From positions 1-16,567 of the forward strand of contig JACZKW010000068.1 in the NCBI GenBank assembly GCA_014859835.1: a stretch of 16,567 bases of DNA, in the 5' to 3' direction. The DNA is from UBA9653 sp014859835 (lineage in GTDB: Archaea > Thermoplasmatota > Thermoplasmata > UBA10834). Shown in pieces: positions 1 to 6,332 of the stretch; positions within the stretch are counted from its first letter, which is position 1, and each line of letters begins with the position of its first letter. The notes under the pieces are model-generated. The model was not told the origin of the DNA, ran no database searches, and saw nothing but the letters and a program-made list of their open reading frames with translations. The position numbers and the translations under genes were made by a program.

Positions 1-30
1 CAGCAGGTTCAGGACTACACTGATGAGCAT
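1..30 (-). CDS. possible start of a truncated gene leaving the left edge
   Basis: An ATG at 28-30 on the minus strand opens a frame that stays open to the window edge and reads MLISVVLNLL. This is only ten residues, hydrophobic, and could be the N-terminus of a membrane protein or of a Rossmann-type enzyme. An in-frame TGA lies a few codons upstream, so an N-terminal extension is excluded. A purine-rich GAGGG stands about 13 bases before the ATG, and an AT-rich CATAATAA stands about 36-40 bases before it, just after the stop of the upstream dehydrogenase gene. Too little is visible to name a product, and the call rests only on start-codon context. Confidence 0.25.
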   Translation of the reverse strand, partial: MLISVVLNLL

Positions 31-92
31 CCTAAATCAACGCCCTCGCAATTGGCTCGGACCTTATTATGGTTTCCAGCTTGTGAACGCGG

Positions 93-1406
93 TCAGGCAT
101 ATCCGTACCCAATCCCCAGATACTTCGCACCGGAGGCCTTCACCTTCTTCGGGTCCAGGCATCTCCTGCCGTCCACCACCACAGGGGACTTCATCTTAGA
201 AAACTCCTTCCGTCCCAGCTTACGGAAATCCGACCAATCAGCCTGCACTATGCACGCATCAGCTCCGGCGAGACACTCCGCGGCTGACGAGGCGTATTCG
301 ACCGTCGGCATCACCTTGATGAAGTTGGGCATAGCCATCGGATCGTATGCGACGACCCTGGCACCCTTGGACAATAACGATGTGATGAGCGATACGGCCC
401 TCGTCTCCCGTATATCGTCTACACCGCCCTTGAACGCCAAGCCCAAAACCGCTACGCGCATCCCCCGGATCGAGCCCACCTCGCGCTCCAACAGCCAGAT
501 CGCCTCCACTGGCTGATGCTCATTGATCCCTACGAGTGCGGACAAGAGCTTGGAGGAATACCCCTCCTGACGGGCCTTGTCCCTCAAGGCCTTCACATCC
601 TTCGGCAAACAGCTCCCACCGTAACCTAACCCTGGCGTCAGAAAGAGCGGGCCGATCCGAGGGTCCTTGCCCGCGGCGACGAGGACTGTATCCGAGTCTA
701 TCCCGAACCTGACACACATATTGGCTATCTCGTTGGCGTAGGATATCTTCGTCGCGAGGAATGAATTCGATGCGTACTTAATCATCTCCGCCGTGCGAAG
801 GTCGGTGCGTATCTTATCCGTCTTGATCTTGGAATATAACCTCATGAGCATGTCGCCAGAGCGTCTATCCATCGACCCAACTACTATCCTGGAGGGTTCC
901 ATGCTGTCCTTCAACGCGCTGCCTTCTTGGAGGAACTCTGGGTTCATGCAGAGCCCGAAACCGGTTCCGGCCAGCTTGCCGGAGCTGGATTCGAGTATCG
1001 GTTTCACCACAGAATCCGTCGTAGAGGGCACCACGGTGCTCTTCATCACGACCACCTTGAAATCATCGGACCGCCGAAGTGCTTTGGAGATGGTTCTGAC
1101 TGCGGATTTCACAGGCGCCATGTTGATCCTTCCAGACGGCAAAGACGGCGTCTGGACGCATATGAAAACGAATCCTGAATCGACCGCTGCTTGAAGCACG
1201 TCCGTCGTTGCGCGCAACTTTCCAGACTTGACGAGCTTACCGAGTTCCTTCTCGAGAGATGGTTCGTAAAAAGGTGACTTGCCAGCGTTGACCAGTCTCA
1301 CCCGAGCTTCATCGATATCGGCGCAGATCACATCATGACCGAGCTTGCCGAACATGACTCCAGTGGCAAGGCCCACATATCCAGCTCCGACAACGCAGAT
1401 CTTCAT
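93..1406 (-). CDS. ugd: UDP-glucose/GDP-mannose dehydrogenase family protein, probable UDP-glucose 6-dehydrogenase
   Basis: This enzyme is expected to oxidise C6 of a nucleotide sugar in two NAD-dependent steps, giving a uronic acid (UDP-glucose to UDP-glucuronate if the family call holds). The 437-residue protein is full length. The N-terminal Rossmann domain carries GAGYVG at 7-12. The middle domain carries NPEFLQEGSALKD at 155-167 and EMIKYASNSF at 207-216, containing the conserved Lys210 and Asn214. The catalytic loop GLGYGGSCLPKD spans 259-270, with the thiohemiacetal-forming Cys266. The C-terminal UDP-binding domain contains LGLAFKGGVDDIRE at 321-334. The GGSCLPKD loop and GLATG (not GLPLA) favour the Ugd/AlgD side of the family over UDP-GlcNAc or UDP-ManNAc dehydrogenases (WbpA, WecC). 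The gene diverges from galU, whose product makes UDP-glucose, which fits Ugd. A TATA box 23 bases before the ATG suggests a leaderless message. The exact substrate cannot be proven from sequence. Confidence 0.9.
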   Translation of the reverse strand: MKICVVGAGYVGLATGVMFGKLGHDVICADIDEARVRLVNAGKSPFYEPSLEKELGKLVKSGKLRATTDVLQAAVDSGFVFICVQTPSLPSGRINMAPVKSAVRTISKALRRSDDFKVVVMKSTVVPSTTDSVVKPILESSSGKLAGTGFGLCMNPEFLQEGSALKDSMEPSRIVVGSMDRRSGDMLMRLYSKIKTDKIRTDLRTAEMIKYASNSFLATKISYANEIANMCVRFGIDSDTVLVAAGKDPRIGPLFLTPGLGYGGSCLPKDVKALRDKARQEGYSSKLLSALVGINEHQPVEAIWLLEREVGSIRGMRVAVLGLAFKGGVDDIRETRAVSLITSLLSKGARVVAYDPMAMPNFIKVMPTVEYASSAAECLAGADACIVQADWSDFRKLGRKEFSKMKSPVVVDGRRCLDPKKVKASGAKYLGIGYGYA

Positions 1407-1427
1407 CGCGCCTCGAATCGACTGTTA

Positions 1428-1439
1428 CCGTATAAATCC
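1428..1439 (-). promoter_or_regulatory. TATA box for the dehydrogenase gene
   Basis: Read on the minus strand, the sequence is GGATTTATACGG. The TTTATAC core (1430-1436) ends 23 bases before the ATG. Archaeal TATA boxes are centred about 26 bases before the transcription start, so transcription should begin at or within a base or two of the ATG, giving a leaderless mRNA. Confidence 0.65.
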
Positions 1440-1469
1440 TTTCAGAAAGCGGTCACGAGTCCGGAAATC

Positions 1470-1477
1470 ATTATATT
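1470..1477 (+). promoter_or_regulatory. TATA box for galU
   Basis: ATTATATT ends exactly 23 bases before the galU ATG at 1501, the same spacing as for the divergent dehydrogenase promoter. The two boxes are about 40 bp apart centre to centre and face away from each other, so the two promoters could interfere or share a regulator. No ribosome binding site is evident before galU, consistent with a leaderless message. Confidence 0.6.
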
Positions 1478-1500
1478 GTCACCTGGCGTTCAAAAGGCCG

Positions 1501-2355
1501 ATGAAGGTCGTCATACCAGCCGCAGGATTGGGGATAAGGTTCCTGCCGGCCACGAAAGCACAGCCGAAGGAGATGTTGCCGGTCGTAGACAAGCCAGCTA
1601 TACAGTACGTCGTCGAGGAAGCGGTCGCATCCGGCATGACCGATCTGATCATCATCACTGGCCGAGGAAAGAGGGCCATAGAGGATCATTTCGACAGATC
1701 ATACGAATTGGAGCATAAGCTAAGGGACAGCGGCAACACAGAGGCCCTCGAAGAGGTACAGAGGATCGCCTCCATGGCGGACATATTCTACATCAGGCAG
1801 AAGGAGCAGCTCGGGCTTGGCCATGCCATACTGTGTGCCAAGAAGCATGTGGGGAACGAACCATTCGCTGTGATGCTCGGTGACGATATCGTGATCAACG
1901 ACCATCCATGCATAGGTCAGTTGGCTGAAGTCCAAGAAGAGATGGGGTCGTCCGTCGTCGGGGTCGAGAGCGTGCCCAAGTCAAAGATATCCAGATACGG
2001 CGTCATAGATGGCAAGAAGGTCCGGAAGGGGCTCTACAAGGTGAGAGACCTCATAGAGAAACCTTCGCCCGAGGAGGCGCCGTCCGATCTCGCGATAATA
2101 GGAAGATATGTCTTCGAGCCGGAGATATTCACATACCTAGAGAAGATAGGTCCTGGCAAGGACGGCGAATATCAATTGACGGATGCTATGAAACTACTGT
2201 GTCGCAAGAAAGGGCTCTACGGGCTCAAGTTCGCAGGAAGGAGGTTCGACATCGGCAGCAAGGCGGACTGGATCAGGGCCATCGTCGAGCTAAGCAGCGA
2301 ACGGAAGGACATCTCATCCGAGCTCGGATTCACTATCCACAAGAAAAACCGATAG
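1501..2355 (+). CDS. galU: UTP-glucose-1-phosphate uridylyltransferase
   Basis: GalU forms UDP-glucose from UTP and glucose-1-phosphate, feeding UDP-sugar pathways including the divergent dehydrogenase. The 284-residue protein matches the usual GalU length of about 290. The nucleotide-binding segment MKVVIPAAGLGIRF opens the protein, followed by PATKAQPKEMLPVVDKP at 16-32. The metal/substrate motif LGDD is at 126-129, EKPSP at 186-190, and the C-terminal RRFDIGSKADW at 247-257 is characteristic of GalU. The frame extends upstream to 1345, but the protein homology begins at the Met at 1501, and the TATA box at 1470-1477 fits only this start. One oddity is that residue 12, Thr in the usual GLGTRF signature, is Ile here. 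A stand-alone promoter before the next gene suggests galU may be transcribed alone or with partial read-through into the acetamido-sugar cassette. Confidence 0.93.
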   Translation: MKVVIPAAGLGIRFLPATKAQPKEMLPVVDKPAIQYVVEEAVASGMTDLIIITGRGKRAIEDHFDRSYELEHKLRDSGNTEALEEVQRIASMADIFYIRQKEQLGLGHAILCAKKHVGNEPFAVMLGDDIVINDHPCIGQLAEVQEEMGSSVVGVESVPKSKISRYGVIDGKKVRKGLYKVRDLIEKPSPEEAPSDLAIIGRYVFEPEIFTYLEKIGPGKDGEYQLTDAMKLLCRKKGLYGLKFAGRRFDIGSKADWIRAIVELSSERKDISSELGFTIHKKNR

Positions 2356-2373
2356 ATACAGGGCCAGGTAATA

Positions 2374-2391
2374 CTACAGCGTTTTCTGTAG
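2374..2391. other. perfect 6-bp inverted repeat between galU and the acetyltransferase gene
   Basis: CTACAG (2374-2379), the six-base loop CGTTTT and CTGTAG (2386-2391) form a short hairpin 18 bases after the galU stop codon. It could be a 3'-end hairpin or a regulator-binding dyad ahead of the TATA box at 2418-2423. There is no downstream T-run typical of archaeal termination; the four Ts are in the loop. Function is unproven. Confidence 0.35.
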
Positions 2392-2415
2392 GTCCACAAG
2401 GTATTGTTCAATAAT

Positions 2416-2424
2416 CCTTTATAG
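2416..2424 (+). promoter_or_regulatory. TATA box for the acetamido-sugar cassette
   Basis: CCTTTATAG ends 34 bases before the ATG at 2459, which predicts a short leader of about 10 bases. A GGGGG run at 2444-2448, ten bases before the ATG, would lie at or near the predicted transcription start and could act as a ribosome binding site for this first cassette gene. Confidence 0.5.
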
Positions 2425-2458
2425 CAGCCATAGGATTTCGAATGGGGGACAAGACCTG

Positions 2459-2953
2459 ATGAGACTCCTGGCTGAATATTACAAGATAGACGATGCCGAT
2501 ATCGGCGAAGGCACGGTCGTACGAGATTACGTGAACCTCTATGGATGCAAGATAGGCAGGGACTGCAAGATCGCAGCATATGCGGAGATACAGAAGGGCG
2601 TCATAATCGGTGACAGATGCAAGATCGAGGCTTTCGCATTCATACCATCAGGGGTCACAATAGAGGATGAGGTGTTCATCGGGCCACATGCTTGTTTCAC
2701 TAACGATCGAGTGCCAAAGGCCGCCGGGGATTGGGAGGTGACGCCCACAATCGTCAAGAAGGGTGCGTCAATAGGAGCCAATGCCACGATAATCTGTGGC
2801 ATCACGATCGGCGAGAACGCACTTGTGGGCGCGGGAGCCGTTGTGACGAAGAACGTCCCTGAAGGTGCGGTCGTTGTCGGATCACCGGCCAAGGTTATCA
2901 AGAAGAAGGCAGTTAGTAAGGTCAAGAAGTGTTCGGGGAGGAATAAGAAATGA
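2459..2953 (+). CDS. left-handed beta-helix N-acetyltransferase, WbpD-like
   Basis: This is a hexapeptide-repeat acyltransferase expected to move an acetyl group from acetyl-CoA to the amino group of a nucleotide sugar. The 164 residues are almost entirely [IV]-G-x4 type repeats, for example IGEGTV (15-20), IGRDCK (32-37), IGDRCK (50-55) and IGANAT (105-110), ending in the usual VGAGAVVTKNVPEGAVVVG (123-141) and GSPAKVI cap. The block FIGPHACFTNDRVPKA at 73-88 resembles the acceptor loop of the WbpD/WlbB group, which acetylates the 3-amino group of UDP-GlcNAc3NA. The tail from 147 to 164 is unusually rich in lysine. The gene has its own TATA box, and its stop overlaps the start of the aminotransferase gene by four bases, so the two should be translationally coupled. 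Family is sure; the acceptor sugar is inferred from the neighbours. Confidence 0.88.
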   Translation: MRLLAEYYKIDDADIGEGTVVRDYVNLYGCKIGRDCKIAAYAEIQKGVIIGDRCKIEAFAFIPSGVTIEDEVFIGPHACFTNDRVPKAAGDWEVTPTIVKKGASIGANATIICGITIGENALVGAGAVVTKNVPEGAVVVGSPAKVIKKKAVSKVKKCSGRNKK

Positions 2954-4038
2954 AAGTGCCGCAGGCCCAGCCAGTCATGACAGAGAAGATGATAGAAGCC
3001 GCCGCGACCGCCCTCAGGACAGAGAGACTCACGCTGGGAGACAGCGTGTTCAAGTTTGAGGAGGCTTTCGCAAAAATGTGCGGCGTCGACCACGCCATCG
3101 CCCTCGGGTCAGGAACAGCGGCTCTGCAGCTCGGCCTCCAGGCCGCGGGAGTGAAGTCTGGCGACAAGGTCCTCACATCTGCGATGTCGTTCGTCGCCAC
3201 TTCGAATTCGTTCGTCGCTTTCGGCGCGAAGCCGGTGTTCTGCGATGTCGACGCGGTCGACTTCAACATAGATCCAGCCAAGATCCAACTAGACAAGGAG
3301 ACCAAGGCCATCATCCCGGTACACCTCTATGGCCATCCCGCGAAGATGGATGAGATCAATGAAATTGCGCAGAAGCATGATGCGGTCGTCGTCGAGGACG
3401 CCTGTCAAGCGCATGGCGCAAGGTACAAGGGCAGAAGGGCAGGTTCCCTCGGGCTCATGGGTTGCTTCTCATTCTACCCGACAAAGAACATGCATGTCGG
3501 TGGAGACGGTGGGATGATCACCACGAACGACCCGAAGATCGCGGAGATCACGAAGAAGCTCAGGCACTGCGGCAGGAAAGGGCAGTACGAGCACGACATC
3601 ATAGGATACACCGCCAGGTTGAATACCGCGAACGCGGCGGTGGGTATCGAACAATTGAAGTTGCTTGACCAGTGGAACGACAAGAGACGGGAGATAGCCA
3701 AGAAGTACGATCAGATGCTGAAAGGAGTCGGCGACCTGAGGCTCCCGCTGCAGCCGAGCAATGACTTCGAGCCCGTCTACCACCAGTACTCGTTGCTCAC
3801 GAAGAGGAGGAACGAGCTCAAGGCACACTTGGAATCCAAGGGCATCGGAGTCGGGGTGCACTACGAGATCCCGATACACCTGCAGCCGATATACAGGGAG
3901 ATGTACGGGTTCAAGGAGGGCATGCTGCCAATCACTGAGAGACTGTGCAAGGAAGTCCTTACTATGCCCATGTTCGTCGACATAGAAGACGAACAGATCA
4001 AGTATGTGGTGGAGAACATCAAGGGATTCTACGGTTAG
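2950..4038 (+). CDS. DegT/DnrJ/EryC1/StrS family sugar aminotransferase, WbpE-like role
   Basis: This PLP enzyme is expected to transfer an amino group, normally from glutamate or glutamine, to a keto group of a nucleotide sugar. The protein is 362 residues, typical of the family. The cofactor phosphate-binding segment LGSGTAALQLGL is at 52-63. VVEDACQAHGARYKG (147-161) supplies the PLP-contacting Asp150 and the conserved Gln/His, and SFYPTKNMHVGGDGG (174-188) carries the Schiff-base Lys179. The C-terminal half has HYEIPIHLQPIY near 297-308. The start ATG overlaps the previous stop (ATGA). The oxidoreductase gene that would make its keto substrate begins 10 bases downstream. With the neighbouring acetyltransferase this suggests 3-amination of a UDP-sugar, as WbpE does. 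DegT proteins also aminate at C4 or act on inositols, so position and substrate are inference. Confidence 0.9.
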   Translation: MKVPQAQPVMTEKMIEAAATALRTERLTLGDSVFKFEEAFAKMCGVDHAIALGSGTAALQLGLQAAGVKSGDKVLTSAMSFVATSNSFVAFGAKPVFCDVDAVDFNIDPAKIQLDKETKAIIPVHLYGHPAKMDEINEIAQKHDAVVVEDACQAHGARYKGRRAGSLGLMGCFSFYPTKNMHVGGDGGMITTNDPKIAEITKKLRHCGRKGQYEHDIIGYTARLNTANAAVGIEQLKLLDQWNDKRREIAKKYDQMLKGVGDLRLPLQPSNDFEPVYHQYSLLTKRRNELKAHLESKGIGVGVHYEIPIHLQPIYREMYGFKEGMLPITERLCKEVLTMPMFVDIEDEQIKYVVENIKGFYG

Positions 4039-4048
4039 GTTGAGAAAG

Positions 4049-4996
4049 ATGACAAAGTACAATGTCGGTGTCATAGGAATAGGCTACTGGGGCAGGAAGA
4101 TTCTGGATGAGTTCACAAAAGTAGAGGATGTCAGTGTGATTGGGGTATCCGATCTTGACGAGAAGAACCTGGCCTTCGCCAGCGAGAGGTATGGCGTGAA
4201 GTCCGGGTACAAGAACTACAAAGACCTCCTCGCGGTGGATGGGCTGAACGCGGTGGCCATCTGCACTCCGAACAAGCTGCATTTCCAGGTGTGTAAGGAC
4301 GCCCTCGAAGCGGGTAAGCACGTACTGGTCGAGAAGCCGATAACCCTCACATCAAAGGATGGCAAGGAATTGGTCGCCCTCGCCGAGAAGAAAGAGCTCA
4401 TGTTGTCTGTCGGCCACATATTCCGATTCAACAACGCGCTCTCGGAGATAAGGCGGTTGATCGAGCAGAAGTTCTTCGGTAAGCTGTTTCTCATGGAGAT
4501 GACCTGGGTCAATCTCGAGAAGGCGTTCCCAGACAGGGACGTGCTCTTCGACCTGGCGCCGCACATGTTCGACATACAGAACTATCTCCTCGGGGAATGG
4601 CCAGAGGAGATCATCTGCGTGGGAGGCCCGTTCAGGAGGGAAGAGGGCGAGGAGACGGCCTACGTCACCTCCAAGTTCAAGGACGGCCTGATCGCGACCG
4701 CGAATGTCAGCTGGCTCGTGCCCAGGAAGACCAGGCAGATCATGTTGGTGGGCGAAAACAGGTCCGCCCTCATAGATGCCGTCGGCCAGGAAGTCACTGT
4801 TTACGAGAGCGGATATACATACAAGCTCGGGATCGATCGGAACAACACGATCGGGGACGAACTTGTGCATTTCGTCAAATCAATCGCCAATCCGAAAGCG
4901 GAGACCAAGAACAGCGGCATCGTTGGCGTGAAGACGGTAGAGATGATAGAGGCCGCAAAGACCTCGATGAGGGAGGGGCGCTCCGTAAAGCCGTAG
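4049..4996 (+). CDS. Gfo/Idh/MocA family NAD(P)-dependent sugar oxidoreductase, WbpB-like role
   Basis: The 315-residue protein should oxidise a hydroxyl on a (nucleotide) sugar to a ketone, giving the substrate of the aminotransferase just upstream. The N-terminal Rossmann fold begins GVIGIGYWGRKI (7-18). CTPNKLHF (72-79) and the VEKPIT motif (94-99) with catalytic Lys96 follow, then GHIFRFNNAL (122-131). DLAPHMFDIQNYLLG at 168-182 provides Asp168 and His172 of the usual active-site helix. The frame stays open upstream to 4004, but homology starts at the Met at 4049, ten bases after the aminotransferase stop and preceded by TGAGAAAG. In WbpB the reaction is oxidation of the C3 hydroxyl of UDP-GlcNAcA, and the three-gene context supports that kind of chemistry here. 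The family has many substrates, so the exact sugar is not established. Confidence 0.88.
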   Translation: MTKYNVGVIGIGYWGRKILDEFTKVEDVSVIGVSDLDEKNLAFASERYGVKSGYKNYKDLLAVDGLNAVAICTPNKLHFQVCKDALEAGKHVLVEKPITLTSKDGKELVALAEKKELMLSVGHIFRFNNALSEIRRLIEQKFFGKLFLMEMTWVNLEKAFPDRDVLFDLAPHMFDIQNYLLGEWPEEIICVGGPFRREEGEETAYVTSKFKDGLIATANVSWLVPRKTRQIMLVGENRSALIDAVGQEVTVYESGYTYKLGIDRNNTIGDELVHFVKSIANPKAETKNSGIVGVKTVEMIEAAKTSMREGRSVKP

Positions 4997-5014
4997 CGTC
5001 GGCCTCATAGGGGC

Positions 5015-5024
5015 ATTTTTATAG
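5015..5024 (+). promoter_or_regulatory. TATA box for the glycosyltransferase gene
   Basis: ATTTTTATAG ends 23 bases before the ATG at 5048. The glycosyltransferase therefore appears to have its own promoter, separate from the acetamido-sugar cassette that ends at 4996. A GGAGG lies directly against the ATG (5043-5047), too close for a normal ribosome binding site, which again points to a leaderless start. Confidence 0.6.
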
Positions 5025-5047
5025 TCTGCTCGGCGAATCACCGGAGG

Positions 5048-6184
5048 ATGGCATCCACCCTGATGCTCCTAGCGAACCCGTATAGACCTGACCCTCGAGT
5101 CAGGATCGAGGCCAGGACTCTCACTGCCGCAGGATATCGCGTCCAGGTCCTTGCATGGGGCAGGGACACGGGAAAGACCGAGATGATCGACGAGGAGGGC
5201 ATCGAGATAATCAGGGTCGGCCCTGTATGCCCCTTCAGATCCGCATGGAGGATGGTCTCCAGCCTCCCGAGGTATTGGATGGCAGCGCTCAGGGCATCGA
5301 GGAGCTTACAGTTCAATCTCATCCACAGTCACGATCTGGACACCCTTCCACTCGGATTATGCATATCACGATTGACCGGAAAGCCGCTCATCTACGATGG
5401 ACACGAATTGTATTCCGCGATGGTGAAGGATGATGTAGGACCTATGTACCGACCGCTGTCAATACTCGAGCACTTGCTCGTGAAGCGGGCGGATTCTGTC
5501 GTCACTGTGAGCGAGACCCTCGCAGGCATCCTCTCTCGAGGAAGAGGTGACAACGCAAGGATAGTAAGGACCAGCCCGGAGGTCACGCCAGTCTCGGCGG
5601 AAGAGATCGTTTCGATCCGTGCCAAGTACGGCATCGGAGGGTTCGTGCTCGGTTACCTCGGATCCCTCGAGCCAGGGAGATTCGTAGAGGAGCTCGCCGG
5701 AGCCTTCGCCCCCGAGGATGGCGTCACGGTGCTCATTGCGGGTAGCGGCTCTTTGCAGGACAGGGTGAAGGACGCGGCAAAGCAGAGGAGCAATGTGGTC
5801 TACATAGGTTCCGTCAGCGCGGAAGAGGCACTCAGACTGACGGCGGCCAGCGATCTGGTGACGGCCATGATGGATCCCCGGAACCCAAACAACGTCATCG
5901 GCACTCCTGGCAAGATACTGAATTCCATGGCGTTAGCCAAGCCAGTCATGACTAATGAAGGACTCGAGATCGCGAGGCTCGTCGAAAGCGTCGGATGCGG
6001 TGTCGTGGCCCGATACAACAGGGATGATTTCAGGCGATCCGTCCTGGAATCTATGAAGAATCCTGCGCGGCTCAAGGAAATGGGAGAGAATGGTAAGAAT
6101 CACTTCGACAAGCACCTCTCATGGTCAAAAAGCAGGGACGAACTTCTAGCAGCCTACCGGCTTCTGCTTGGAACTGACCAGTGA
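5048..6184 (+). CDS. GT4-type (group 1) glycosyltransferase
   Basis: This is a GT-B fold, retaining-type glycosyltransferase expected to use a nucleotide sugar to extend a lipid- or protein-linked glycan at the cytoplasmic face. The protein has 378 residues and no transmembrane segment. The N-terminal acceptor domain shows NPYRPDPRVRIEA (10-22), HSHDLDTLPLG (93-103), YDGHELY (116-122) and ADSVVTVSETLA (148-159). The C-terminal donor domain begins with LGYLGSLEPGRFVEEL (201-216), continues with VLIAGSGSLQDRV (228-240) and VVYIGSVSAEEA (250-261), and ends with the donor-site region TPGKILNSMALAKPVM (286-301). In that region, the position normally held by the second Glu of the EX7E motif (EAMA or EYMA) is Asn292. 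Placement after the acetamido-sugar genes suggests it may use their product, but donor and acceptor are unknown. Confidence 0.9.
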   Translation: MASTLMLLANPYRPDPRVRIEARTLTAAGYRVQVLAWGRDTGKTEMIDEEGIEIIRVGPVCPFRSAWRMVSSLPRYWMAALRASRSLQFNLIHSHDLDTLPLGLCISRLTGKPLIYDGHELYSAMVKDDVGPMYRPLSILEHLLVKRADSVVTVSETLAGILSRGRGDNARIVRTSPEVTPVSAEEIVSIRAKYGIGGFVLGYLGSLEPGRFVEELAGAFAPEDGVTVLIAGSGSLQDRVKDAAKQRSNVVYIGSVSAEEALRLTAASDLVTAMMDPRNPNNVIGTPGKILNSMALAKPVMTNEGLEIARLVESVGCGVVARYNRDDFRRSVLESMKNPARLKEMGENGKNHFDKHLSWSKSRDELLAAYRLLLGTDQ

Positions 6185-6197
6185 CTCAGGGAACAAG

Positions 6198-6207
6198 TAT
6201 TATATAC
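6198..6207 (+). promoter_or_regulatory. TATA box for the smc operon
   Basis: TATTATATAC is the strongest TATA-like sequence in the 148-bp gap before smc, with a weaker AT-rich ATTTTATTC at 6218-6226. Either would place the transcription start around 6225-6250, leaving an untranslated leader of roughly 80-110 bases before the smc ATG, unlike the leaderless genes elsewhere in the window. Confidence 0.5.
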
Positions 6208-6229
6208 CCAGCAACCCATTTTATTCCCT

Positions 6230-6247
6230 GTCCGACACATGTCGGAC
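6230..6247. promoter_or_regulatory. 18-bp dyad upstream of smc, candidate operator
   Basis: GTCCGACACATGTCGGAC consists of two 8-base arms, GTCCGACA and TGTCGGAC, in perfect inverted repeat around a two-base centre CA. It sits just downstream of the TATA elements, over the predicted transcription start of the smc-scpA-scpB operon. That is a common site for archaeal repressors of the winged-helix or HTH type. It could also be a short hairpin in the leader RNA, but a two-base loop cannot close, so a dimeric protein site is more likely. The regulator is unknown. Confidence 0.5.
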
Positions 6248-6332
6248 TAGATCGGATGGGATGCAGGAAACAGCTGACGTCATAGCGCGTTAGCGATGGT
6301 TGTTTTCTCTTCCTGGATGGGAGTCGATCTCG

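Noticed and set aside
1..516. Plus-strand open frame across the left edge and the end of the dehydrogenase gene
   Set aside because: It is antisense to the well-supported dehydrogenase, has low-complexity Ser/Arg/Pro composition and matches no family pattern.
93..1406. Assigning the dehydrogenase as WbpA (UDP-GlcNAc 6-dehydrogenase) to complete the pathway
   Set aside because: The active-site loop and N-terminal motif fit Ugd/AlgD-type enzymes better, so the pathway-based name was not used.
1345..1500. Upstream extension of the GalU frame
   Set aside because: It would run through the divergent promoter and the start of the dehydrogenase gene; the conserved protein begins at 1501.
2539..3093. 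184-codon minus-strand frame opposite the acetyltransferase and aminotransferase starts
   Set aside because: It spans two real genes in antisense, and its hydrophobic runs are a by-product of the hexapeptide repeats on the other strand.
3469..4074. 201-codon minus-strand frame opposite the aminotransferase gene
   Set aside because: It lies entirely antisense to a gene with complete PLP motifs; such frames are common in GC-rich coding DNA and it shows no recognisable domain.
4987..5003. GCCG...CGGC inverted repeat after the oxidoreductase gene as a terminator
   Set aside because: The arms are only four bases and there is no T-run tied to the stem; the nearby Ts are better explained as the TATA box of the next gene.
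6256..6285. Nine-codon upstream ORF (MGCRKQLTS) in the smc leader
   Set aside because: It is too short to judge, has no clear ribosome binding site and may arise by chance. It would deserve mention only if conserved in relatives.
6300..6332. TTG start giving SMC 11 extra residues
   Set aside because: The conserved SMC N-terminus begins at the ATG at 6333, which has GGGAG at a normal distance.
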